Positions 7,796 to 16,492 of a stretch of DNA of 64,000 bases are shown one piece after another (the first letter of the stretch is position 1; every line of letters starts with the position of its first letter). This stretch comes from Cytobacillus firmus DS1 (lineage in GTDB: Bacteria > Bacillota > Bacilli > Bacillales > Cytobacillaceae). Under the pieces are notes generated by a model. The model searched no databases, had not been told where the DNA came from, and saw only the letters and a program-made list of their open reading frames with translations. Both the position numbers and the translations under genes were made by a program. Location of the stretch: NCBI RefSeq assembly GCF_000565285.1, contig NZ_APVL01000001.1:405349-469348 (forward strand), in the 5' to 3' direction.

Positions 7796-8938
7796 TTGAA
7801 ATTCCAGGACTTAAAAACCGCCGAAGAAAGAATCGGGCTTATGGAGGAACTTTCGCAAAAATTTTTAGCAAGAGCAGCTAAAAATGATGAAGAAGGCCTT
7901 TTTCCGTTTGAGAATATTAAAGAACTAAAAGAATCCGGCTACACTTCCCTGACCGTCCCTAAACAATACGGGGGAAAAGAAATCTCCCTTTCTGAATTTC
8001 TGCATCTCCAGGAAAAGATAGCTGAAGGAGATGGCTCCACCGCCCTGTCCATTGGCTGGCATATGGGGATTATCAAGAGCCTTGGCGAGAAAAACAACTG
8101 GGAAGAATATGTATTTAAAAACCTTTGTGAAGACGTAAAAAAGGGTGCCCTAATGAATAACTGTGCAACAGAACCGCAGACGGGCAGCCCGACAAGGGGA
8201 GGCAAGCCCGTTACCTCTGCACGAAAAGAGGGGAATTCCTGGATCATTAATGGCCGGAAAAGCTTCACAACCATGGCCCCCGTGCTGGATTACTTCAATG
8301 TGAGCGCAACGATTGAAGAAAGCGGGGAAATAGGAAACTTTTTAATTCCGGGAAAATCCGCAGGCCTGGAGATTGAGGAAACATGGGACAGCATAGCTAT
8401 GAGAGGAACTGGAAGCCATGACCTTCTTTTAAATAATGTAAGGGTGAAGGAGGATGCGCTTGTTGAGATGTTTCAGCCCGGCAAAAAAGGCGCTGCCGGC
8501 TGGCTTCTCCACATTCCGGCCTGTTATTTGGGCATTGCACAGGCTGCACAGGATTATGCCATTACCTTTGCAAAAGATTACTCCCCAAACAGCATAAGCG
8601 GTGCCATCATTGATTTGCCCAATGTTCAGCAAAAAATTAGCGAAATGGAATTTGAACTGATGAGAGCACGCCATTTCCTTTATTCAGTTGCAAAAAAATG
8701 GGATGAAGCAAACGACGAAACGAGAAGCGGGATGCAGCCTGAATTGGGAGCGGTCAAGCTGGCTGTAACGAACGCGGCCATTACAGTAGTCGATTTGGCC
8801 ATGCGGGTGGCAGGTGCCCGCAGTTTATCAGTAAAAAATCCGCTGCAGCGCTATTACAGGGATGTGCGTGCAGGCCTCCATAACCCGCCAATGGATGATA
8901 TGACAATTCAGGCATTAGCAAAAAAGGTGATAAAGTAA
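7796..8938 (+). CDS. Acyl-CoA dehydrogenase family protein
   Basis: A 380-residue flavoprotein of the acyl-CoA dehydrogenase fold. The N-terminal helical domain is followed by the flavin/substrate loop segment NNCATEPQTGSPTRGG and the beta domain motif INGRKSFTTMAPV. The C-terminal helical bundle contains MRVAGARSL. Start is TTG after GAGGTG at a 7-base spacing. Relatives oxidise acyl-CoA esters or act as monooxygenase-like enzymes; the exact substrate is not readable. It is monocistronic with its own terminator and has no neighbour in fatty-acid metabolism. Confidence 0.82.
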   Translation: MKFQDLKTAEERIGLMEELSQKFLARAAKNDEEGLFPFENIKELKESGYTSLTVPKQYGGKEISLSEFLHLQEKIAEGDGSTALSIGWHMGIIKSLGEKNNWEEYVFKNLCEDVKKGALMNNCATEPQTGSPTRGGKPVTSARKEGNSWIINGRKSFTTMAPVLDYFNVSATIEESGEIGNFLIPGKSAGLEIEETWDSIAMRGTGSHDLLLNNVRVKEDALVEMFQPGKKGAAGWLLHIPACYLGIAQAAQDYAITFAKDYSPNSISGAIIDLPNVQQKISEMEFELMRARHFLYSVAKKWDEANDETRSGMQPELGAVKLAVTNAAITVVDLAMRVAGARSLSVKNPLQRYYRDVRAGLHNPPMDDMTIQALAKKVIK

Positions 8939-8944
8939 CGAGGA

Positions 8945-8976
8945 AAGGCTGCTGTTTTACACGGCAGCCTTTTTAT
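8945..8976 (+). terminator. Terminator after the acyl-CoA dehydrogenase gene
   Basis: AAGGCTGC and GCAGCCTT enclose a 10-base loop and are followed by TTTATAT. Confidence 0.8.
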
Positions 8977-9116
8977 ATGCCATTCGCGGCAAGTTTGATT
9001 TTTTCCCAAAATGGCTAAAGAGTAAGTACGTTTTACATAAACTCTCTGCATATAATCACATAGGCAGGAATGTGCAGGCAATACTAAAAATATTAAAAAC
9101 GTAAGGAGTTAAAGAT

Positions 9117-10178
9117 ATGACAAATAAAGTTTTCATGGTATTGGCGTTTGCAGGTGTGCCGCTGTCTGTCATCGGAACATTGATGCATTGGTCCAATATA
9201 TTGCTGTTTGTGATATACTGCATCACAATTATCGCATTAGCCAGTTACATGGGAAGGGCGACAGAAAGCCTTGCCGTAGTAGCGGGTCCCCGAATTGGGG
9301 GATTACTGAATGCCACCTTTGGAAATGCGGTTGAACTTATCATTTCGATTTTCGCTTTAAAAGCTGGCCTGATCAGTGTTGTGCTTGCATCTCTTACAGG
9401 ATCCGTATTGGGGAATTTACTTTTAGTGGCAGGACTGTCATTTTTCGTTGGAGGAGTAAAATACAAGACCCAGTCCTTTAATGTCTTTGATGCACGCCAC
9501 AATTCAGGACTTCTGATGTTTGCGGTCATTGTGGCTTTTGTAATCCCTGAAGTTTTTTCGATGACCATGGATGAAGCTGAAACGATTACGTTCAGCATCG
9601 GCATTTCTGTCATTTTAATCGCTCTGTATTTAGCGGCTTTGTTCTTCAAATTGGTCACCCACCGGGGCGTCTATCAATCACAAGAGGAAGGCAGAAGTTC
9701 TCATGAGGAGGAAACCCCGGAATGGAGCAAAGGAAAAGCCATTGCGGTACTTGCCATTTCGACCATTGCGGTTGCCTATGTATCAGAGAATCTGGTGCAT
9801 ACCTTCGAAACTGTCGGAGAAGCGTTTGGCTGGACAGAGCTGTTTATTGGGGTAGTGATTGTGGCCATCGTCGGAAATGCGGCAGAGCATGCTTCTGCCA
9901 TCATTATGGCTTATAAAAATAAAATGGACATTGCTGTTGAAATTGCCGTTGGTTCCACACTTCAGGTGGCGATGTTCGTAGCGCCAGTCCTTGTACTGCT
10001 GTCGCTGCTGTTCCCGACAGCCATGCCGCTTGTTTTTACGTTGCCTGAGCTGATTGCCATGGTGACGGCAGTTCTGCTGATGATTGTCATTGGCAATGAC
10101 GGGGAAACCAACTGGTTTGAAGGAGCCACTCTGCTGGCAGCTTACGTGATCATGGGAATCGGATTTTATCTTTTATAG
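9117..10178 (+). CDS. yfkE: Calcium/proton exchanger (YfkE/ChaA, CaCA superfamily)
   Basis: A 353-residue membrane antiporter that exchanges cytoplasmic Ca2+ for protons. Eleven or so transmembrane helices are expected. The two inverted alpha-repeats are clear: GNAVELIISIFALKAG near residue 77 and GNAAEHASAIIMAYKNKMD near residue 259, each with the ion-binding glutamate. A charged hydrophilic loop (QSQEEGRSSHEEETPEWSKG) lies between the halves. Length and placement match B. subtilis YfkE. The start has a GGAG-type ribosome binding site (AAGGAG). Confidence 0.92.
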   Translation: MTNKVFMVLAFAGVPLSVIGTLMHWSNILLFVIYCITIIALASYMGRATESLAVVAGPRIGGLLNATFGNAVELIISIFALKAGLISVVLASLTGSVLGNLLLVAGLSFFVGGVKYKTQSFNVFDARHNSGLLMFAVIVAFVIPEVFSMTMDEAETITFSIGISVILIALYLAALFFKLVTHRGVYQSQEEGRSSHEEETPEWSKGKAIAVLAISTIAVAYVSENLVHTFETVGEAFGWTELFIGVVIVAIVGNAAEHASAIIMAYKNKMDIAVEIAVGSTLQVAMFVAPVLVLLSLLFPTAMPLVFTLPELIAMVTAVLLMIVIGNDGETNWFEGATLLAAYVIMGIGFYLL

Positions 10179-10187
10179 CAAATAGAA

Positions 10188-10217
10188 AACCGGCTCTGAA
10201 AATTCTCAGGGCCGGTT
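10188..10217 (+). terminator. Terminator after yfkE
   Basis: AACCGGC and GCCGGTT with additional CTGA/TCAG pairing form the stem; the following run is ATTTATAT, so the U-tract is weak. Confidence 0.65.
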
Positions 10218-10229
10218 ATTTATATGGGT

Positions 10230-10587
10230 ATTTAAGTACTTTTCTTAAAGGATTATGTTTTTTCAGAGAATGGTTCTGTTCGCTTTCTGTCATTGATCAC
10301 CAACCTTCATGCTGATTTTTGATCATTAACCTGACTTGCAGATGACTTAACAAAAAAACGATTCTCCTCCTTTTACATAGTAGTGGGGTTGATTTCCACT
10401 GCCCTCCTTTAATTTAGTAATTTCATTATAAACTTTTAATTGATATTTGTAAATATTCTGATTTTTACAATCTTGTTACAAAAAAATCGAAACAAAGCTT
10501 ATTTCTCATGGGAGGGATAATATCCCCTATCTCCGAAAAAACTAATATCAACCTAAAGAGATTGTGACTTGAAAGGAGAAAGACATC
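10230..10587. other. Intergenic stretch, no firm gene
   Basis: No convincing gene lies between yfkE and yfkD. On the minus strand two strong Shine-Dalgarno sequences (AAAGGAGG near 10403-10409 and AAAGGAGGAG near 10363-10372) are each followed by only a very short frame. The first is 8 codons from a GTG; the second is 18 codons from a TTG (10357). Between them lies a small hairpin, AGTGG and CCACT. The stretch near 10430-10490 is very AT-rich and could hold promoters. Confidence 0.35.
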
Positions 10588-11409
10588 ATGAAAAAATACG
10601 TAAGCATTCTTTTTTTAGGTCTTATTCTATTGCTGTCATTCCACCCGGCTGCAGAAGCTCAGAAAGGGGCTGAGAAGCCGGCAAAACAGCCCCCGAAAGC
10701 TATCACTATCCCTAATTCGGTGCTGAATGTTACGAAGGAAAATACGTATCCGAACCCTGCGCAGGATATGCCGACACTGCAGCCGAGCGAATTAACTCAG
10801 CAGCTCATTGATTCATCCAAGGTTACGATCGAAAATCCGGATCTCATCCGGATGCTGAATGAAACCTCGGTCAGCAGCACTCCGTTCGCGCTTGGCTATA
10901 GAGCGATCGTCTATCTCGGTCAGTGGCCGTTAAATTATGAGTCTGCCGAAACCTCCCCAAATTGGGAATATCAAAGGATAAACACGAATTATTTCGATAA
11001 CAGGGGCGGCAAGGCGCCTTACCAGATTCATTATGTGCAGGAATCCCAAAAGGTTGTCCGCGGGGGTCTGACTGCCAAGGTTCCTAATGCAGAGGATGTT
11101 AAAAAGATGATGCTCCTCAAAGCCATGGAGAAATCAGGTCTGCCGCTTGCTTTTGAAACGATTATAGGCGCGGGCACCAAAAAGGATCATATCTATAATA
11201 TTCCGCCTAAAAGATTAGGCTATCTATACGGCTATGCTCCTGCCATCAACGAAAAGGGGAAAGTCACGTATGGAGAAGTGTATTTGATGCTGAAAGGCAG
11301 CAAAAAAATGATCGTCATTAAAAATGTCACTTCACAGGGAATAGGTGCCTGGATTCCGATTCAGGATCATGTGACATTCGGGTTTGTTGTTTCGGAAAGG
11401 CCAAGGTAA
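10588..11409 (+). CDS. yfkD: YfkD family secreted protein
   Basis: A 273-residue protein with a classical signal peptide (KK, hydrophobic SILFLGLILLLSFHPAA, cleavage near AEA-Q at residues 23-25). A proline-rich linker and a single globular domain follow. It is expected outside the membrane. The YfkD family is restricted to Bacillaceae and has no known activity. It starts at ATG after GAAAGGAG. The order yfkE-yfkD-yfkAB matches B. subtilis. The dispersed repeat copy B follows immediately. Confidence 0.82.
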   Translation: MKKYVSILFLGLILLLSFHPAAEAQKGAEKPAKQPPKAITIPNSVLNVTKENTYPNPAQDMPTLQPSELTQQLIDSSKVTIENPDLIRMLNETSVSSTPFALGYRAIVYLGQWPLNYESAETSPNWEYQRINTNYFDNRGGKAPYQIHYVQESQKVVRGGLTAKVPNAEDVKKMMLLKAMEKSGLPLAFETIIGAGTKKDHIYNIPPKRLGYLYGYAPAINEKGKVTYGEVYLMLKGSKKMIVIKNVTSQGIGAWIPIQDHVTFGFVVSERPR

Positions 11410-11412
11410 AAG

Positions 11413-11605
11413 GAAAAGCGGAAGCGCCTTCGGAACAAGCCAAAATCGCTTGTTCCTGTGAAGATCATCCAAGGAAGCTTTCCTTGGTGCCCACCCCCGA
11501 CACCTCGAGGGGGCAGGCGTTCCTCCTAAAAGTTAACGCTTTTAGCCGTGCGATGATGATGCTGTCGAAGCGTTCCTTGTGGAGCTAGACAGTTATCGCC
11601 GTTTA
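11413..11605. repeat. Dispersed intergenic repeat, copy B
   Basis: The longer partner of 3645-3766. After the shared 110 bases it continues with a hairpin AAAAGTTAACGCTTTT and a 3' part ending CCTTGTGGAGCTAGACAG, which can pair back to the GCGGAAGCG start through CGAAGCG. Like copy A it starts a few bases after a stop codon. It appears to be a non-coding interspersed repeat of the Bacillaceae GCGGAAGCGCCTT...GAGCTAGACA type. Confidence 0.8.
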
Positions 11606-11630
11606 AAATTGAGTTTTTTGTAATTAGTAA

Positions 11631-11656
11631 AGCCAGCCCGACATTCGGGCTGGCTG
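11631..11656 (-). terminator. Terminator of yfkAB (usable in both directions)
   Basis: AGCCAGCCCG and CGGGCTGGCT form a 10-bp stem. T-rich tracts lie on the plus-strand side (GATTTTTTT), and on the minus strand the run TTTACTAATTAC follows the stem, so it may serve both directions. Confidence 0.7.
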
Positions 11657-11662
11657 ATTTTT

Positions 11663-12778
11663 TTAGATATTCGAGCGTCGCGTCTTAAAATTTGTTTCTT
11701 TATAGTAGCTGTTCTTCACAAGAACGTTAGGGCCCAGGCATTTAATACCGGCACAATGACAGTTCAGGGAATCGGCGAGTTCCGTTCTGCTCCACTTCTG
11801 ATAAATATCCTCAAGCTGATCGGTCTGGATGTTCCCAAGCGGCGGGGTATCGCCAAAGTCAGTAACAATGACATCACCCGTGAAAATATTAACATTAAGA
11901 CGTGATCTTCCGTCAGGATCATTACGGACCGTCACATTTTTGGATGAGTGCAGTCTTCTTAGAAGCTCCAGGTCTTCCTTCTCGCTGCTGCAGGCATAAA
12001 AGGGCAGGGTGCCAAACAGCATCCAGGTTTCCTCATTCCGGACATCGAGAAGATGGTGGATGGCTGATCTCATTTCTTCAAGAGTTAACGTTTCTAATGA
12101 AGAGGCGAAGTCTGAGGGGTACATAGGATGCACCTCATGGCGCTGACAGTTCATTTCTTCCGTAATCTGTTTATGGATTTTCTCAAGATAAGGCAATGTC
12201 CGTTTATTAAGCATAGTTTCAGCGGAAACCATTACCCCGGCTTTTACGAGCTCCCTGCTGTTTTCAATCATCCTGTAAAAAAGGCGCTGACGCTGCTCTA
12301 TTGTCGGCTTTCGCTCCATCATCGCAAAGCCGCCTTCAATAAAGTCCTCCTCCGTTCCCCAGTTGTGAGAAATATGAAGGACATCCAGAAAAGGAATAAT
12401 TTCTTCGTAACGGGCTAACTCCAGTGTCAGATTAGAATTAATCTGTGTTCTGACCCCTCTGTCGTGCGCATAGCGAAGCAGCGGCGCAACATAATTTTTA
12501 ACCGATTTTTTGGAAAGCATCGGCTCCCCGCCTGTTATGCTCAGTGATCTTAAAAGGGGAATATCATCAAGCCTTTTCAGCAGCAGATCGATTGGCAGTG
12601 CATCAGGGTCTTTCGGCTGAAGGGTATAGCCGACAGCGCAGTGTTCGCAGCGCATATTGCATAATACCGTTGTGGTAAATTCAATATTTGAAAGCACCAT
12701 TTTTCCGTGCTGATCAATGTCGGAATAAGCTTCCCATGGATCATATTCCGGTGTGATAGGTGATAGTTGTGTTTTCAT
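11663..12778 (-). CDS. yfkAB: Radical SAM/CxCxxxxC protein YfkAB
   Basis: A 371-residue radical SAM enzyme. The iron-sulfur cluster motif CNMRCEHC (CxxxCxxC) lies near residues 41-48, a SAM-binding SITGGEPML follows near 80, and the family's C-terminal CHCAGIKC (CxCxxxxC) lies near residue 345. The reaction is unknown. Here the frame is a single gene; in the reference B. subtilis annotation it was split as yfkA and yfkB. It starts at ATG with GGAGC upstream on the minus strand. Confidence 0.88.
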   Translation of the reverse strand: MKTQLSPITPEYDPWEAYSDIDQHGKMVLSNIEFTTTVLCNMRCEHCAVGYTLQPKDPDALPIDLLLKRLDDIPLLRSLSITGGEPMLSKKSVKNYVAPLLRYAHDRGVRTQINSNLTLELARYEEIIPFLDVLHISHNWGTEEDFIEGGFAMMERKPTIEQRQRLFYRMIENSRELVKAGVMVSAETMLNKRTLPYLEKIHKQITEEMNCQRHEVHPMYPSDFASSLETLTLEEMRSAIHHLLDVRNEETWMLFGTLPFYACSSEKEDLELLRRLHSSKNVTVRNDPDGRSRLNVNIFTGDVIVTDFGDTPPLGNIQTDQLEDIYQKWSRTELADSLNCHCAGIKCLGPNVLVKNSYYKETNFKTRRSNI

Positions 12779-12872
12779 ATGTAGCTCCTTAAAAAATCTA
12801 AGTCCTTTGTCATTATTTAATCTTTGGAATCTCTTGTCAATCGATAGTTAGGACTAAAAATGACAATATAAC

Positions 12873-12897
12873 GTTTAATTTCTCCTCCTGCGGGAAT
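12873..12897 (+). promoter_or_regulatory. SigB-type promoter for the second ytxH-like gene
   Basis: GTTTAA at 12873-12878, a 13-base spacer and GGGAAT at 12892-12897 fit the sigma-B consensus very well. The start codon is 53 bases downstream of the -10. Confidence 0.75.
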
Positions 12898-12949
12898 TAA
12901 CTCAATATCAAACGTGAAACACTTTTAAAACAAAGAGGAGGATATTAAC

Positions 12950-13579
12950 ATGGAACAGAATAACACTTATAATACGACAAACACAACAACTGCTTTGAGG
13001 TCTGATTATGGTCAGAATATGGATATGAATTATGATAATGGACAAAACAGCAAGCTGATGAAAGGGATTGTGATTGGCGGTATTATTGGCGGAGCCTTAG
13101 CTATGCTTGATACCTCAACAAGAACGAAAGTGAAAACGAAAGCGATGGATCTTAAGGATTCTTCAGCAAATCTCATTTCAGAAGTAAGGGAAAATCCCGG
13201 TGATGTAAAGGAAAACATGATTAACCAATTCAAGAGTGCTTCCAATACCCTGAAAGATGCCATTAAAGACGCACAGAGTTTATATCAGCGCGTCAATGAA
13301 GATGTTTTCGGCAACATGGATATGGTAAAGGAAGTGTCAACCGACGCCATGTCAACAGCGAAGGATGCGAAAAGCGAGCTGGCTGATATCGGGTCAAAAG
13401 TGAAAGAGGCTGGCTCGGAGTTAATGGAAAGCCCTGTTGAAAACAGTGGAACTTCCACAGGCTCAAACTATCAAGGTACAGGCGCAGTGAGCAGTACAAA
13501 TACTGCTTTTCCGGCAGAGCGCGGTGAAAGTGCAGTTACCTACAGCCCTGAGACTCAAAAAAACAGCAACAACCTGTAA
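12950..13579 (+). CDS. YtxH domain-containing general stress protein
   Basis: A 209-residue protein. An Asn/Thr-rich N-terminal tail precedes a glycine-rich hydrophobic segment at about residues 38-54 (GIVIGGIIGGALAMLDTSTR). Then come long amphipathic helices with repeated KD/SxVK patterns like late-embryogenesis or YtxH proteins, and a Ser/Thr/Asn-rich disordered C-terminus. It shares the GGALxxLDxSTR signature with the gene at 2234. AAAGAGGAGG precedes ATG. The SigB-type promoter makes a stress role likely; its molecular function is unknown. Confidence 0.78.
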   Translation: MEQNNTYNTTNTTTALRSDYGQNMDMNYDNGQNSKLMKGIVIGGIIGGALAMLDTSTRTKVKTKAMDLKDSSANLISEVRENPGDVKENMINQFKSASNTLKDAIKDAQSLYQRVNEDVFGNMDMVKEVSTDAMSTAKDAKSELADIGSKVKEAGSELMESPVENSGTSTGSNYQGTGAVSSTNTAFPAERGESAVTYSPETQKNSNNL

Positions 13580-13590
13580 TAAATTTTAAA

Positions 13591-13622
13591 AATCCTCTGC
13601 TCTTATGAGTGGAGGTTTTTTA
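13591..13622 (+). terminator. Terminator after the second ytxH-like gene
   Basis: AATCCTC and GAGGTTT, plus inner CTC/GAG, enclose TTAT and are followed by TTTTTATTGG. Confidence 0.7.
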
Positions 13623-13714
13623 TTGGTTTCTTTTCCTAATGATGGTTGTTTTATATTTTCAAGGAGGGGGTAACCCTTAATTATAGGTACAGGACAATTT
13701 TTGGAGGTTACATT

Positions 13715-15421
13715 ATGGGTTATAGACGAGGGAAATCATTATCAAACGATATGGAAAAACAATCACACGAAAGAGAAACAGCTGTTGGTACTGCGGGGAT
13801 GGTCGTCAGTCCTCATTCAGTTGCCACAGATATAGGTGAAAAAATATTGCGGGATGGCGGCAATGCAGTGGATGCTGCAGCAGCCATCCAATTTGCTTTA
13901 AATGTAGTAGAGCCGATGATGACAGGCATTGGCGGAAGCGGATTTTTGATGGTTTATGATAATAAGAAGAAAGATGTAAAAATATATGATGGCCATACTA
14001 GGGCGCCAAAAGGCGTGCATCCGGAGATGTTCCTCGATGACAAAGGGGAAGTAATTGATTTTCGCAGACGCTCTACACATGGAACAGCAGTGGGCATTCC
14101 GGGTATCTTAAAGGCTTTTGATACAGCTCTTGAGGAGCACGGATCCAAGCCGTTAGCCGATCTGATCCAGCCGGCAATCGAAGCTGCTGAGAGCGGTGTG
14201 GAAGTGAACTGGGTAATGGAGGAAGCTCTTCAGAACTTTCATTACAGACTTGGAGAAGAGGCTAAAGCTTTTTATTTCCCTGAAGGCAAAACCTTGAAGG
14301 AGGGCGACAGGGTAGTCAAGGATCATTTAGCCCAGACATTCCGGATCCTGCAAAAAGAGGGGATTTCATCTTTTTATGAAGGGGAAATTGCCGAAGCAAT
14401 TGTAAAAAGTCTTGAAGAAGAAGGCGGCTTTATGACGCTTGAGGACCTGAAGAATTACCGTCTTACAATTGATGAACCGATATGGGGCGAATATAAAGGC
14501 TATAAGATTGCTTCGTCCGCTCCTCCGAGTGCAGGCGGTGTAACCGTGATTCAAATATTGAAGATCCTGGAGAAGTTTGACTTAAACCAATATGATCCAA
14601 AGTCCTGGGAGAAGTATTATCTGATTACGGAAGCCATGCGATTGGCGTTTGCTGACAAGGTTGCCTATTCAGGTGATCCGGAATTTTCAGATCTCCCGAT
14701 TGAAGGGCTGCTGCATGATGATTATATTGCTGAAAGGGTCAAGGCCATTAATTTTAAAAGAAGAAATGATGCAATAGATTTTGGAAACCCTTGGAAATAT
14801 CAAGAAGGCGAACCGAAGCAGATTATCCGCCAGCCGGATGATTTAGAGAAAAGTGAAACGACCCATTTCACAGTTGTCGACCAATGGGGCAATATTGCTG
14901 CATGTACATCAACCGTTGAGCACCCATTTGGGTCAGGTATTATGGTAAAGGGCTACGGATTTTTATTGAATAATGAGCTGACAGACTTTGATGCCAACCC
15001 TGGCGGCATCAATGAACCAAAACCGGATAAAAGGCCGGTCAGCTGCAAAAGCCCTACGATTCTGTTTAAAGATGATCAGCCTGTCCTGACACTCGGTTCT
15101 CCAGGCGGACCGACCATTATAGGCTCGGTTTTTCAGACGATCGTGAATGTTATTGACCATAATATGAATTTAAAGGAAGCGATTGAAGAGCCCCGGATTT
15201 TTGCCACAACAGGCCCGCTTATTGAGTGGGAGCCGGGCATCAGCATGGAATCCAAGGGAGAAATGGAGTCCATGGGATTTGAATTTGGAGATAAGCCAAG
15301 CCGGATCGGAAATGTGCAGGCCATCCAGATCGACCGGGAGAAAGGCCGTTTGTATGGAGCGGCTGACTCCAGCCGTGAAGGGAAGGCAGCCGGAATTACT
15401 GAGGAGCAAATAAAGAGCTGA
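13715..15421 (+). CDS. Gamma-glutamyltransferase family Ntn hydrolase
   Basis: A 568-residue member of the gamma-glutamyltranspeptidase family, which transfers or hydrolyses gamma-glutamyl groups (glutathione, polyglutamate). The large-subunit motifs NAVDAAAAIQFALNVVEPMMTGIGG and RAPKGVHPEMF are present. The autoprocessing threonine is in SETTHFTVVDQWGN near residue 385, and the later GSPGGPTI loop completes the active site. No signal peptide is visible, so it should be cytoplasmic like YwrD rather than secreted like B. subtilis Ggt. ATG 13715 follows GGAGG at 7 bases; the longer upstream frame lacks such a site. Confidence 0.85.
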   Translation: MGYRRGKSLSNDMEKQSHERETAVGTAGMVVSPHSVATDIGEKILRDGGNAVDAAAAIQFALNVVEPMMTGIGGSGFLMVYDNKKKDVKIYDGHTRAPKGVHPEMFLDDKGEVIDFRRRSTHGTAVGIPGILKAFDTALEEHGSKPLADLIQPAIEAAESGVEVNWVMEEALQNFHYRLGEEAKAFYFPEGKTLKEGDRVVKDHLAQTFRILQKEGISSFYEGEIAEAIVKSLEEEGGFMTLEDLKNYRLTIDEPIWGEYKGYKIASSAPPSAGGVTVIQILKILEKFDLNQYDPKSWEKYYLITEAMRLAFADKVAYSGDPEFSDLPIEGLLHDDYIAERVKAINFKRRNDAIDFGNPWKYQEGEPKQIIRQPDDLEKSETTHFTVVDQWGNIAACTSTVEHPFGSGIMVKGYGFLLNNELTDFDANPGGINEPKPDKRPVSCKSPTILFKDDQPVLTLGSPGGPTIIGSVFQTIVNVIDHNMNLKEAIEEPRIFATTGPLIEWEPGISMESKGEMESMGFEFGDKPSRIGNVQAIQIDREKGRLYGAADSSREGKAAGITEEQIKS

Positions 15422-15446
15422 TGCCGTTTTGGCATCAGCTTTCCTT
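15416..15446. terminator. Terminator between convergent ggt-like and DUF421 genes
   Basis: AGCTGATGCC and GGCATCAGCT form a perfect 10-bp stem overlapping the end of the plus-strand gene, followed by TTCCTTTT. It can serve the convergent minus-strand gene too. Confidence 0.75.
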
Positions 15447-15953
15447 TTGGCCAATATCTGAAAGGGTGCTCACCGTGCTGTTTGAACTGCTCTTTTGAAT
15501 GACTGACATACTGCCGTCCGTTTCAAACACAACCGCTTCAATTTCATCCATTGAGGAATGACCGCCGGAGCGCACTGCCTGCAGCACTTCTGATTGTAAA
15601 ACCCTGTTCTCTTTTAAAGCCGATTCAACGAAATGGCCTTTATAATAGAGAAGTTCTGGACTGGCTTTTATGAGCTTATTGAATTTGGCTGAATGAAGAG
15701 ATAGCCAGGAAACGATATACTGCAGGCTGATTAAAAGAACATAAGCAGTCAGTCCCTCGGCTAGTGATACCTGTTTATTAAGGAATATAGTGGCAAGGGT
15801 AGAGCCGATGGCAACTGTCACCACTAAATCAAATGCATTCATTTTGGTTAAGGTTCTTTTTCCTGCTATCCTTAGGAATATAACCAGGAATATATAACTC
15901 ATTGCCCCAATCGAGAGAACTCTCCATATGTCCTGCCAGCTGGAAAAAAGCAT
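15435..15953 (-). CDS. DUF421 (YetF/YcaP-like) membrane protein
   Basis: A 172-residue protein with three N-terminal transmembrane helices (about residues 14-30, 40-60, 65-85) and a small cytoplasmic domain with the family motif LLYYKGHF. It then has an R-S-G-like EVLQAVRSGG segment and the VVFETDGSMSVIQK strand. DUF421 proteins such as B. subtilis YetF and YrbG are widespread in spore formers; YetF has been tied to spore and germination physiology, but no activity is settled. The end overlaps the convergent terminator. Confidence 0.82.
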   Translation of the reverse strand: MLFSSWQDIWRVLSIGAMSYIFLVIFLRIAGKRTLTKMNAFDLVVTVAIGSTLATIFLNKQVSLAEGLTAYVLLISLQYIVSWLSLHSAKFNKLIKASPELLYYKGHFVESALKENRVLQSEVLQAVRSGGHSSMDEIEAVVFETDGSMSVIQKSSSNSTVSTLSDIGQKES

Positions 15954-16131
15954 GGTTTGCCTCCCTTCTATATAGTGTCTATTCCTTTTAAAGGAAGACA
16001 GTAAACGGACGATTTTTTATTCATTTTCATGTTGCAGGGTTGCATTGACGGGTATATTAAGTAAAAATACTTATTTGCTGAAATCACAGATTTCATGTAG
16101 GATGTAATCGAGACGAAAGGAGAGAACGTTT

Positions 16132-16314
16132 TTGGGCAGTCCGATTCAAGATAAAAATTCACAGGTTACTTTTCTAAAGCAGCGCTTAAATATGTTCCTG
16201 GACGTACTGGAAGCTATTGAGCCGGAAGACACTGAAATCGAAGACATCGACCGTCTGATTGAAATGATCGATGACCTCGAATCCAAATGCCGTGAATTTA
16301 ATAACCGCGATTAA
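16132..16314 (+). CDS. yfjT: YfjT/SE1561 family small protein
   Basis: A 60-residue acidic helical protein (FLKQRLNMFLDVLEAIEPED, then DIDRLIEMIDDLESKC) of the SE1561 family, function unknown. The start is TTG, with AAAGGAGAG nine bases upstream; no ATG is available in frame near the beginning. It lies between yfkAB and pdaA as yfjT does in B. subtilis, but here the ggt-like and fumarase genes have joined the interval. Confidence 0.75.
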   Translation: MGSPIQDKNSQVTFLKQRLNMFLDVLEAIEPEDTEIEDIDRLIEMIDDLESKCREFNNRD

Positions 16315-16320
16315 CAACAG

Positions 16321-16343
16321 GAGCCTGAGGGCTCTTTTTTAGT
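16321..16343 (+). terminator. Terminator after yfjT
   Basis: GAGCC and GGCTC enclose TGAG and are followed by TTTTTT. Confidence 0.75.
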
Positions 16344-16492
16344 TGCGGAAAATTCCTTTTCCATCCTGTAAACGATTGCAACCTTTGTCTTTAAATACAA
16401 TCAAGATAGGAGTATAATGGTAGACGATTAATAATTATAATTTTCATAAAAGATATAGCGATATAGGGAGCAAAGGGAAGGGGACTAAAGCA

